Below, one piece after another: positions 1 to 5,578 of a DNA stretch of 5,578 nucleotides. The stretch is from Smithellaceae bacterium. GTDB lineage: Bacteria > Desulfobacterota > Syntrophia > Syntrophales > Smithellaceae. A program made the position numbers and the translations under genes. The notes under the pieces are model-generated. The model was not told where the DNA came from. It did not search any database and saw only the letters and a list, made by a program, of their open reading frames with translations. Position 1 is the stretch's first letter, and each line of letters starts with the position of its first letter. The stretch spans positions 1 to 5,578 of the forward strand of contig JAQVLL010000153.1 of the NCBI GenBank assembly GCA_028704195.1, in the 5' to 3' direction.

Positions 1-1
1 T

Positions 2-2110
2 ATCGACAACCGCACGGCGCTTGAACTAAAAGATACCTCGGCCTGTATTCTTCCCGGTATTATGCCGCTTGAATGGGGTGCAAACAACACCATGCCCTGT
101 ACATGGGCGGGTGCTTTATTTGCCGCCTTGAAATTTATGGGCGAGGCCTACACCTATGAGCAAATCATGGGTATGTCGGGAGCCTGTTATCGAATTGCTT
201 TTTGCGAGGTCTGGGACTGGAGCGCGTTGGACGCGCTGGTGGCGTTCTCCTATGATGTGCCTCTGTATAACGCAATAGGATACAAACCTGTGTGGGCGTG
301 CCGACTTGATAAAGATGACCGCAATACGGAGCGGCGGCGAATTGTTGCAGACATCCTGCGTGGGAAGCCTATCATCGCCATCAATCTGCGCGTCGCACCG
401 GAGTGGGGCGTGATTACCGGATATAGCGATAACGGTAAAACCCTTTACTGTCGTACGTATTTCGATGCGGATCAGCTGAATGATAATAAAGACTATCTCG
501 AAACAGAAAACTGGCCGTTTTTAATTACTCATTTCGGAGAGAAACACGAAAAGCCAGCTGACATCGAAATCTTAATTGGCTCTCTGCGTGCATTGGATAA
601 TTCCTTTGAAGCGCCACCAAGGGACGGCTATTTTCAGGGAAAACAGGGTTTTGAAAAATGGATAGCCGGTCTTAGAAACAATAGTCTACGGAGCCAAACT
701 TGTCCGCAAAACGACCTTGACCGCCGGTTTGACGTTCACTTATCAACTGTATATCAATTGGTGGACGCCCGCCACTGTGCTGCCGTCTATCTTACCGAAT
801 GCTGTGCTTTCGTAAGCAAGGATATCTCTGCCCTTCTCATGGAAATGGCTGATACCTACCGATGCTTTGCTGAACATTTGCATGCATTCAAAGAAGAACT
901 CTTGAAGATTGGTGTTTCCTGCTTTTTAGGCTCCGATAGCGGAAAAGCCATGCGTGAAAAGCAAGCAATTCTTCTTGAATCGGCATTGGTGGAAGAATTG
1001 AAAAGTGTTGAAACAGCAAAGCAGATTATGAAGCTCTTGGAAAATCAAGAGGATTCGGATGTAAAAAACGATACAATCATAAAAGCCGTTTTTAACGATG
1101 TAAATTGCGTCTATGAATATACCGTCACTCGCAGCGCACCGGAAAAGGCGGACGGAAATACGATTGTGCATATAACGTCGACCTCGCCGCATGAGGAGGT
1201 CTGTCTGATTGAAAAAACATACGGACAAAACGATACAGAGCTGCATCGGTATGATATGGTTCGTTCTTATCTTCAATCTATCCCGCAGATATATCAAATT
1301 GATTTAGAGAACAAGATGGTTATCAAGGAAGATTTAAGCAAGGAATATGCTCCCGGACAACATTATGACGAAGATAATGAAGCTGGGTTGCTTGTCCGAA
1401 AGAGCTATCAGGCGATTTTACAATCGGTGGCAGAGTGGCATATCGCATTTTGGGAGCGGGGCGATGCCTTTGAAAAAATCGGGCTTGACTGGCGACTTGA
1501 AACTAAAGAGAACCTTATGGCACATATCAGCATGATGGAAAAGGATTTTAAAAAGTATAAAAGGAAAGAAGAAGCCGGGAAAATCCCGAAGGTGTGGGAA
1601 GGTGAATTTGCTGGAACGCCGTTTCGATTTGAAAACCATATCACTCCTGAACAACTCGGTTATTTCACAGATGCTCTCGAACGTCTGAAAAATGAGTATG
1701 GGCCATTAGTAGAATCAAGATTCCATACGGGAAAAAGCATCACGGTGATTCACGGCGATTTGCACCCCGGAGCAGTAAATATACCGAAAGTTTCTGATAA
1801 AACCATTAAATTTGACGGACTTCAAGCGGTACGAATGGGCTTGCCCACGGAGGACTTGGCAATGCTGATTGCGCTCCATATAGAGACGGACAAACAAAGA
1901 GCGCAGCCTTTGCTGGATTTCTATTATCGCTGTCTTTGCGAGGATGTAAAGGATTATTCCTACGAAGTATTTATGAATGATTATAAAATCTCCGTCATGG
2001 AAAATATGTTTTTTACAATCCGCCTGATCAATCGCGGCATATATGACTTCAAGATGAGGGATAAAGCAATCCGGGCATTTGAAACGTTCGTGTTGGAAGG
2101 GAGAGTTTGA
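2..2110 (+). CDS. C39/BtrH-like domain fused to APH/choline-kinase-like phosphotransferase (5' partial)
   Basis: The frame is open to the left edge (codons from base 2), so the start lies outside the window. The ATG at 62 has no ribosome binding site and the 20 codons before it read as plausible protein. Residues are numbered from that Met. Residues 1-310 look like the papain-fold module of BtrH/C39-like proteins: a conserved Trp-Gly (5-6), a Cys-Thr pair (13-14) before a helix, the EWGVITGY strand (114-121), and a helical tail with GYFQGKQGFEKW (from 189) and VDARHCAAVYL (234-244). There is no His at the EWG strand, where C39 peptidases carry their catalytic His, so peptidase activity is doubtful. 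Residues 340-682 resemble APH/EcKinase-type kinases: candidate ATP-site Lys385, hinge KEDLS (422-426), HGDLHPG (564-570), candidate metal Asp585, and GLPTEDLAMLIALH downstream. The usual catalytic-loop Asn is Ala571. No signal peptide or membrane segment is visible. Substrate unknown; an antibiotic or other small hydroxylated molecule is possible. Fold assignment is fairly sure, activity is not. Confidence 0.7.
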   Translation: MDNRTALELKDTSACILPGIMPLEWGANNTMPCTWAGALFAALKFMGEAYTYEQIMGMSGACYRIAFCEVWDWSALDALVAFSYDVPLYNAIGYKPVWACRLDKDDRNTERRRIVADILRGKPIIAINLRVAPEWGVITGYSDNGKTLYCRTYFDADQLNDNKDYLETENWPFLITHFGEKHEKPADIEILIGSLRALDNSFEAPPRDGYFQGKQGFEKWIAGLRNNSLRSQTCPQNDLDRRFDVHLSTVYQLVDARHCAAVYLTECCAFVSKDISALLMEMADTYRCFAEHLHAFKEELLKIGVSCFLGSDSGKAMREKQAILLESALVEELKSVETAKQIMKLLENQEDSDVKNDTIIKAVFNDVNCVYEYTVTRSAPEKADGNTIVHITSTSPHEEVCLIEKTYGQNDTELHRYDMVRSYLQSIPQIYQIDLENKMVIKEDLSKEYAPGQHYDEDNEAGLLVRKSYQAILQSVAEWHIAFWERGDAFEKIGLDWRLETKENLMAHISMMEKDFKKYKRKEEAGKIPKVWEGEFAGTPFRFENHITPEQLGYFTDALERLKNEYGPLVESRFHTGKSITVIHGDLHPGAVNIPKVSDKTIKFDGLQAVRMGLPTEDLAMLIALHIETDKQRAQPLLDFYYRCLCEDVKDYSYEVFMNDYKISVMENMFFTIRLINRGIYDFKMRDKAIRAFETFVLEGRV
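2095..2105 (+). promoter_or_regulatory. Ribosome binding site that fixes the start of the second gene
   Basis: The purine run GGAAGGGAGAG sits inside the last codons of the phosphotransferase fusion gene, a few bases before the ATG at 2110. It supports ATG 2110 over the in-frame TTG at 2107. Because the stop TGA (2108-2110) and the ATG share a base, translation of the second gene is probably coupled to the first. Confidence 0.7.
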
Positions 2111-2916
2111 TGACCCCATATGAACTTATGGTAAAGACGAACCATCATCTAATAAAAAGCGGCATTTTGACCGACCCGCAAAGGGCGAAGATTATGTTCC
2201 AGCTCCTTGCTGCTCGGAACGACGAGCATACAAAGCATAGCTTTTATAACGGTGTAAAATTCCCGAACAACATTGACAGCGGCGGGCGGCGGATGTATCC
2301 GATTTTTTACATTCCACCTTACAACGACGGTAAAAAATTAAAGACAATATACAATCAAACGCCAAAAACGCATATTCTATCCGCAAATATGTACGAGCTT
2401 GAAATTATCCGACTGCTTCATCTGCTTGCGCCCGGCAATCTGGCTGTTGAGGATATGGTTGGGCAAACGCTCGAACGATTGAAAACTACTTGTTTCGGAT
2501 TCTATGATGACGGCTTGGGTGAGTGCTTTGACACATCCCTTGTCGTTCTGCGCTTTTTAACGGCTACATCGGATGACGCCGCGTGGATGCAGAGTCGGAT
2601 TGATAATTACAACAAGCATGTTTCCGAAAGGAAACGCCCGTGGCACGCGCTGTGGTATTTTTGGCTGTGCCTATCAGAACTGCCTTTTGAAATTGCAAGG
2701 CCTGAAATTTTGAAATATAAAAACGATATGCTGCCATGGTTGACGACTAAGAGCGTAGTAATGAACAGCGACCATGACAAGACCATCCATCCGGTTTTAC
2801 TTTGTTCACTGCGAAACTGCTTGTGCCGTATACCCGAATACGCACACATTAAGAACATTCAGCCATATATAAGCGAAAAGGACGGACGGCTGCATTTTGA
2901 TATGAATGAGAGATAG
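2110..2916 (+). CDS. Conserved-looking protein of unknown function, coupled to the phosphotransferase fusion
   Basis: I do not recognise a characterised family. The product is 268 residues from ATG 2110, which overlaps the upstream stop by one base (TGATG) and has a good ribosome binding site. It appears soluble, with no signal peptide or clear membrane segment. Visible features are a helix-rich middle (about 90-200), a Gly/Asp-rich segment FYDDGLGECFDT (131-142), an aromatic cluster RPWHALWYFW (176-185), and a C-terminal Cys-containing stretch near residues 231-240. The alternating amphipathic helices with DGLGECFDTS and the Trp-rich segment faintly recall alpha/alpha-barrel proteins such as prenyltransferase/squalene-cyclase-like folds, but this is only an impression. 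Its position between a kinase fusion and a regulator, with overlap or a 3-base gap on either side, suggests it works with or on the same substrate as the fusion protein. Confidence 0.6.
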   Translation: MTPYELMVKTNHHLIKSGILTDPQRAKIMFQLLAARNDEHTKHSFYNGVKFPNNIDSGGRRMYPIFYIPPYNDGKKLKTIYNQTPKTHILSANMYELEIIRLLHLLAPGNLAVEDMVGQTLERLKTTCFGFYDDGLGECFDTSLVVLRFLTATSDDAAWMQSRIDNYNKHVSERKRPWHALWYFWLCLSELPFEIARPEILKYKNDMLPWLTTKSVVMNSDHDKTIHPVLLCSLRNCLCRIPEYAHIKNIQPYISEKDGRLHFDMNER

Positions 2917-2919
2917 CTT

Positions 2920-3819
2920 ATGAAATTTGACCGATTGATTGGTATTTTAACTGTCCTGTTGCAAAATGATAAAATTACTGCACCCGAGCTTGCGAAGCGC
3001 TTTGAGGTATCACGCTGCACCATTCTACGGGACATCGACACGCTGTGCCTCGCCGGGATTCCTGTTGTGACACTGCGCGGCGGCGACGGCGGCATATCCA
3101 TCATGAACGGCTACAAAATCAATAAAAATGTGCTGACAACAGAGGAACTGCAAACCCTTGTAGCAGGGCTGAAAAGCATTGATTCGGTGTCTAAACAATC
3201 CAATTTTGAGAGCCTGATGGCTAAGCTCGCACCTTCCGATACGATAATCTCTCTTACCGACAGTGTGGTGATAGACCTTTCTTCTCACTACAAAGACAGT
3301 GTTTCAGAAAAAATCGCCTTGTTCAAACAAGCGATTGCCAATCGGAAAACAGTACAGTTTGATTATTATTACGCCAAAGGGGAAATATTCCGCGAAATAG
3401 AGCCTTATTTCGTAGAGTTCCGCTGGAATGCGTGGTATGTTTTCGGTTGGTGTAGTTTGCGGCAGGACTTTCGGCGGTTCAAGCTGAACCGCTTGTGGAA
3501 CTTGTCGCAGACCGAAACAGCATTTACCCTGCGCCCGGTTCCTCCGGAAAAAGCTCATGCGGAGGATGCTTTCCCGGAGCTGTATCATGTGAAAATCCTT
3601 TTTAATAAAAGTGTTCGTTTCCGTTTGATTGAAGCCTACGGTCTGCATTGCTATGAAGAAACGGAGGATGGGCTGCTATTCTCTCTGGACTACGCAAATA
3701 AGGATTATATTTTCAGTTGGATTCTTGGCTTTGGAGATAAAGCGAAAGTTTTAGAACCGGTGGAAATACGAAAAGAAATGGCGGCTTGTGCTGAAAATAT
3801 CGCTAAACTATACCTGTGA
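2920..3819 (+). CDS. YafY-type HTH / WYL-domain transcriptional regulator
   Basis: A 299-residue regulator with the usual three-part layout and full family length. Residues 1-55 form a winged helix-turn-helix of the HTH_11/DeoR type, with helix ITAPELAKRFEV followed by recognition segment SRCTILRDIDTL (31-42) and a wing containing RGGDGG. Residues about 130-210 form the WYL domain: VQFDYYY (145-151), the WYL signature as WYVFGW (172-177), and RFKLNR (186-191). The C-terminal WCX region (about 225-299) has the typical VKILF strand and FSWILGFGDKAKVLEP. WYL domains in this family sense small ligands or nucleic acid, and members both repress and activate. The start ATG 2920 lies 3 bases after the previous stop, with a weak GAGAG at 2908-2912, so its translation is probably coupled to the upstream gene. 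It precedes a promoter with an inverted repeat, the likely target. Confident on family; ligand unknown. Confidence 0.9.
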   Translation: MKFDRLIGILTVLLQNDKITAPELAKRFEVSRCTILRDIDTLCLAGIPVVTLRGGDGGISIMNGYKINKNVLTTEELQTLVAGLKSIDSVSKQSNFESLMAKLAPSDTIISLTDSVVIDLSSHYKDSVSEKIALFKQAIANRKTVQFDYYYAKGEIFREIEPYFVEFRWNAWYVFGWCSLRQDFRRFKLNRLWNLSQTETAFTLRPVPPEKAHAEDAFPELYHVKILFNKSVRFRLIEAYGLHCYEETEDGLLFSLDYANKDYIFSWILGFGDKAKVLEPVEIRKEMAACAENIAKLYL

Positions 3820-3843
3820 ACATGACATACAGCTGTCGTGTTC
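3818..3843 (+). promoter_or_regulatory. 26-base inverted repeat, probable operator
   Basis: The arms GAACATGACA (3818-3827) and TGTCGTGTTC (3834-3843) are inverted copies matching at 9 of 10 positions, around the 6-base centre TACAGC. The repeat begins within the TGA of the regulator gene and ends 5 bases before the extended -10 box, so a bound protein would cover the -35/spacer region. A smaller perfect palindrome, ACAGCTGT (3829-3836), is nested off-centre. In RNA the arms would pair fully with one U-G wobble, but no T-run follows, which argues against a terminator. Assignment as target of the adjacent WYL regulator is inference. Confidence 0.6.
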
Positions 3844-3847
3844 TATG

Positions 3848-3856
3848 TGATATAAT
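3848..3856 (+). promoter_or_regulatory. Extended -10 promoter for the VOC/AlkZ-like unit
   Basis: TGATATAAT is a perfect extended -10 element (TGnTATAAT). At 17-base spacing the -35 position would be TACAGC (3828-3833), which is a poor match, so recognition probably depends on the extended -10 or on an activator at the inverted repeat. Transcription would start near 3862-3864, giving a leader of about 25 bases to the ATG at 3889. Confidence 0.7.
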
Positions 3857-3874
3857 GTTATTAATGGGAAAAAG

Positions 3875-3881
3875 AAAGGAG
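3875..3881 (+). promoter_or_regulatory. Strong ribosome binding site for the first VOC gene
   Basis: AAAGGAG lies 7 bases before ATG 3889, near-ideal Shine-Dalgarno spacing, and fixes that start. Confidence 0.85.
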
Positions 3882-3888
3882 AAAATAC

Positions 3889-4242
3889 ATGGTTACAAGT
3901 TTCTTTCGTTTTAATCTTACATCAGACAATCCCAAAGCATTGGTGGATTTTTACCTTGGTATCATCGGCATGCCATTATTGGACGAAATGGATCCGAATT
4001 ATGACGGAGTATCGCTTGGATTTATTGCTGAGCCGCATCTGTGTATTTGGCGTGCCGATCAGAATAAAAAGGCTAACAGCGGCAATGCCGAGTTGGTGTT
4101 TATGTGTGATGATGTAAATAAAACATACGAAGAATTACGTCAACGCGGATTTGTATGTGATCCGCCATTTAAAACCTATTGGGGCGGTTTGGTATTGGAA
4201 TGCCGCGATCCGGACGGGAATTTGGTACGGTTGAGGACATAG
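3889..4242 (+). CDS. VOC-fold (glyoxalase/bleomycin-resistance/dioxygenase superfamily) protein
   Basis: A complete 117-residue single-domain VOC protein, typical in length for the superfamily. The two beta-alpha-beta-beta-beta halves are visible: the first begins with FFRFNLTSDNP and helix ALVDFYLGIIGMPLL (17-31); the second begins at AELVFMCDDV (67-76), has helix TYEELRQRGF (79-88), and ends with the signature RDPDGN (106-111). Of the usual four metal-ligand positions, the first strand has no His or Glu near residues 7-9 and the Glu commonly found just after DPDGN is Arg114; His50 and Glu68 remain possible ligands. It may therefore be a binding (sequestering) protein or an enzyme with an altered site rather than a glyoxalase I. 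It is the first gene after the inverted repeat and extended -10 promoter, so it is probably the main target of that control region. Substrate unknown. Confidence 0.85.
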   Translation: MVTSFFRFNLTSDNPKALVDFYLGIIGMPLLDEMDPNYDGVSLGFIAEPHLCIWRADQNKKANSGNAELVFMCDDVNKTYEELRQRGFVCDPPFKTYWGGLVLECRDPDGNLVRLRT

Positions 4243-4246
4243 ATAC

Positions 4247-4254
4247 AGAAGGAG
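4247..4254 (+). promoter_or_regulatory. Ribosome binding site for the AlkZ-like gene
   Basis: AGAAGGAG sits 6 bases before ATG 4261, directly after the stop of the VOC gene (4240-4242). It supports this start and co-transcription across the 18-base gap. Confidence 0.8.
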
Positions 4255-4260
4255 AACAAT

Positions 4261-5301
4261 ATGGTCAATCAAAATAAAATAATCGCCCTGCGTATGGAGC
4301 GTCAGCACTTGACACGCAAGGCAAACGAAACTGAATACATGGACCTCTACCGTGACACACAACCCGGTCAGAACGTGTATTGGAACGGGTTTGGCGACCC
4401 GCCGAGCTTAACATATCGAGCGGATTTTAACGATATTGAATTTAACCGTGAACGGCAAAGAACCCACGCCCTCATAAAAGGCCGATTCACGGGCGGTAAT
4501 CTCGGCTGGATCATACCGGAAGATATGGAATTATTCGCTTGCCTGTTCCGCAAGCCACTGGACAAGCCCACCGACCGTCAGCTTGCGTTGTTAGAATTGA
4601 TCGAACGCGAAGGACCGCTGAATATAAAGCAGATGAAAGAATCCACTGGAATGCTGGTCAAGGAGATTACACCATCTCTCCATCGTTTGCAAGAAGCCTT
4701 TCTAATTTATGAGGATCAATATGATGGCGAATGGGATCGGGGTTGGTACAAGTTTCCCGAAATGTTTCCCGATGTGGATTTAACAAAATATTCACGCATA
4801 GAATCATTGAAAATTCTGCTTCATCGATTTGCTTATTGTCATGTTTTGTTCGATGTAGACATGGCAAAATCTTTTTATAAGCTATCGGGTAAAGAAATCA
4901 AAGCTGCGATTGAATCGTTGGTGACAGAGGACATTTTTACAAAATTAGACGGTGGATATATGCTGAAATCCGACTTTGAAATCTTGCAAACTTATTCTGG
5001 CGAAATTCCGAAGTTCGTTCATGCTATGCACCGAAACGATTTTCTTGTCAAATCCAACGAACATAAACTCAAAGAAAAATATACTCACTTATATCCCGAC
5101 ACGCTGTATTATATGCTGATTGATGGTGAATTTCGCGGTGCGGTGGTTGGCAAATTCCGCTACACGCCGGAAGTTGAGGACATAATACTCGACTTGACGG
5201 ATGATAAAGCCACCGCAAAGAAAGATGAGATATTACAGGCGGTTCATGGGTTATGCGGAAGTAGTAACAAAATAAAACGGTATCAGGGGGTAGAATTGTG
5301 A
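4261..5301 (+). CDS. Winged-helix DNA-binding protein related to the AlkZ/YcaQ (HTH_42) family
   Basis: A 346-residue protein whose layout fits the HTH_42/AlkZ-like family of winged-helix proteins, which includes the DNA glycosylases AlkZ (azinomycin crosslink repair in Streptomyces) and YcaQ of E. coli. The N-terminal part (1-100) begins IIALRMERQHLTRKA and carries RDTQPGQNVYWNGFGDPP (31-48) and NLGWIIPEDMELF (80-92). A winged-helix segment follows (about 103-170: PTDRQLALLELIE, then VKEITPSLHRLQE). The C-terminal part has HRNDFLV (257-263) and LYYMLIDGEFRG (282-293), matching the family's closing beta-barrel. Known glycosylases have a Gln-x-Gln or Gln-x-Asp motif in the N-terminal part; the nearest candidate here is Gln34 or Gln37 (QPGQNV), which does not match exactly, so catalysis is uncertain. 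It follows the VOC gene by 18 bases and overlaps the next gene by one base. A transcription regulator is the main alternative. Family moderately sure, function inferred. Confidence 0.6.
   Translation: MVNQNKIIALRMERQHLTRKANETEYMDLYRDTQPGQNVYWNGFGDPPSLTYRADFNDIEFNRERQRTHALIKGRFTGGNLGWIIPEDMELFACLFRKPLDKPTDRQLALLELIEREGPLNIKQMKESTGMLVKEITPSLHRLQEAFLIYEDQYDGEWDRGWYKFPEMFPDVDLTKYSRIESLKILLHRFAYCHVLFDVDMAKSFYKLSGKEIKAAIESLVTEDIFTKLDGGYMLKSDFEILQTYSGEIPKFVHAMHRNDFLVKSNEHKLKEKYTHLYPDTLYYMLIDGEFRGAVVGKFRYTPEVEDIILDLTDDKATAKKDEILQAVHGLCGSSNKIKRYQGVEL
5285..5290 (+). promoter_or_regulatory. Ribosome binding site for the PhnB-like gene
   Basis: AGGGGG lies 10 bases before ATG 5301 and 7 bases before an in-frame GTG at 5298. 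The spacing slightly favours GTG; codon preference and the TGATG overlap favour ATG. The two starts differ by a single residue. Confidence 0.6.
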
Positions 5302-5578
5302 TGAGAACGGTATTTATGGCATATCTGACGAGCAGCATTGAAGCCGTCGATTTTTATTGCGCCGCATTCAACGCAGAGAAAGCCTGTTTCAAAGCCGCCG
5401 ATGATGATGATTTTTACGCACACGCAGAAATCATTATAAACGGACAAACGGTTATGGCAATATGCGATATTAAGCATTGCGAAAGGGAGTGCAAAAGAGA
5501 ATTTAAAAAAGGTGATAACATGGAGTTTTGGATGACCTTTGATAATGAACAGTCTTTGAACACAGCATATAGCGTATT
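5301..5578 (+). CDS. PhnB-like VOC-fold protein (3' partial)
   Basis: The first 92 residues of a protein that runs off the right edge. It resembles the PhnB / 3-demethylubiquinone-9-methyltransferase-like branch of the VOC superfamily, whose members are usually about 130-160 residues, so roughly two thirds is present. Diagnostic parts are the helix IEAVDFYCAAFNAE (13-26), equivalent to the family's A-x-x-FY-x-x-F-x-A-E, the strand YAHAEIIINGQTVMAI (39-54), and MEFWMTFDNEQSL (74-86), the start of the second half. Six cysteines fall in the visible part only up to residue 64 (20, 29, 55, 60, 64 are clear), including a HCERECK cluster, which is unusual for the family and could be a redox or metal site, or chance. 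It overlaps the AlkZ-like stop by one base (TGATG), so it belongs to the same operon. Biochemical roles of PhnB-like proteins are poorly defined; assignment is to fold, not function. GTG 5298 is an alternative start. Confidence 0.8.
   Translation, partial: MRTVFMAYLTSSIEAVDFYCAAFNAEKACFKAADDDDFYAHAEIIINGQTVMAICDIKHCERECKREFKKGDNMEFWMTFDNEQSLNTAYSV

Noticed and set aside
62..64. ATG 62 as the true start of the first gene
   Set aside because: No Shine-Dalgarno sequence precedes it, the frame is open to the window edge, and the upstream codons read as a natural continuation of the N-terminal module.
926..1297. Reverse-strand open frame of 123 codons inside the fusion gene
   Set aside because: It lies wholly opposite a gene with recognisable domains, has no visible ribosome binding site or family motif, and its composition (many Cys, Phe, Ile) looks like an antisense shadow.
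1347..1535. Short + strand open frame of 62 codons inside the fusion gene
   Set aside because: It is in a different frame from a well-supported domain, has no ribosome binding site, and shows no protein-like motif.
1715..2119. Reverse-strand open frame of 134 codons opposite the kinase catalytic region
   Set aside because: It is antisense to the conserved HGD loop and downstream kinase motifs, which explain the sequence; nothing in its translation resembles a protein family.
3304..3648. Reverse-strand open frame of 114 codons opposite the WYL domain
   Set aside because: The + strand reading contains the conserved WYL and RFKLNR motifs; the reverse translation shows no domain or start signal.
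3818..3843. Rho-independent terminator for the regulator gene
   Set aside because: The arms could form a 10-base-pair hairpin, but no run of T follows on either strand and an extended -10 box lies immediately after, so an operator fits better.
3818..3843. Gram-positive LexA (SOS) box because of GAAC...GTTC
   Set aside because: The SOS box needs GAAC and GTTC four bases apart; here they are 18 bases apart, so the spacing is wrong.

Overview
The window is densely coding and every gene lies on the + strand: six protein genes in about 5.6 kb, and the only gap between genes that exceeds 20 bases is the 69 bases at 3820-3888. Strong AGGAG-type ribosome binding sites, a moderate GC content, a YafY-type WYL regulator, an extended -10 promoter and tight stop/start overlaps all suggest a Gram-positive anaerobe of the Clostridia (Firmicutes). 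This is an inference from style and protein families; there is no rRNA or other marker to fix the taxon. The genes are of accessory, stress/resistance type rather than housekeeping type. I see no tRNA, rRNA, CRISPR array, insertion sequence or phage signature.

Region 1 (2-3819) looks like one transcription unit of three genes. The first is cut by the left edge. It is a large two-module protein: an N-terminal C39/BtrH-like papain-fold module (about residues 1-310 from the first Met in the window) joined to a C-terminal aminoglycoside-phosphotransferase/choline-kinase-like module (about residues 340-682). The kinase catalytic loop is altered. The second gene overlaps the first by one base (TGATG) and encodes a 268-residue protein I cannot assign to a function. 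The third starts three bases after the second ends and is a helix-turn-helix/WYL/WCX transcription regulator.

Region 2 (3818-3888) is a short control region: a 26-base inverted repeat that begins inside the regulator's stop codon, then a consensus extended -10 box (TGATATAAT), then a strong ribosome binding site. The simplest reading is that the WYL regulator, or a paralogue, binds the inverted repeat and controls the genes to its right.

Region 3 (3889-5578) is a second unit: a VOC-fold (glyoxalase/bleomycin-resistance) protein, an AlkZ/YcaQ-related winged-helix protein, and a PhnB-like VOC protein cut by the right edge. VOC proteins often bind or modify small toxic molecules, and AlkZ relatives include DNA glycosylases that undo alkylation and crosslinks. 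A shared role in coping with a DNA-active or electrophilic toxin is therefore plausible, but it is inference. No gene symbol can be assigned with confidence.
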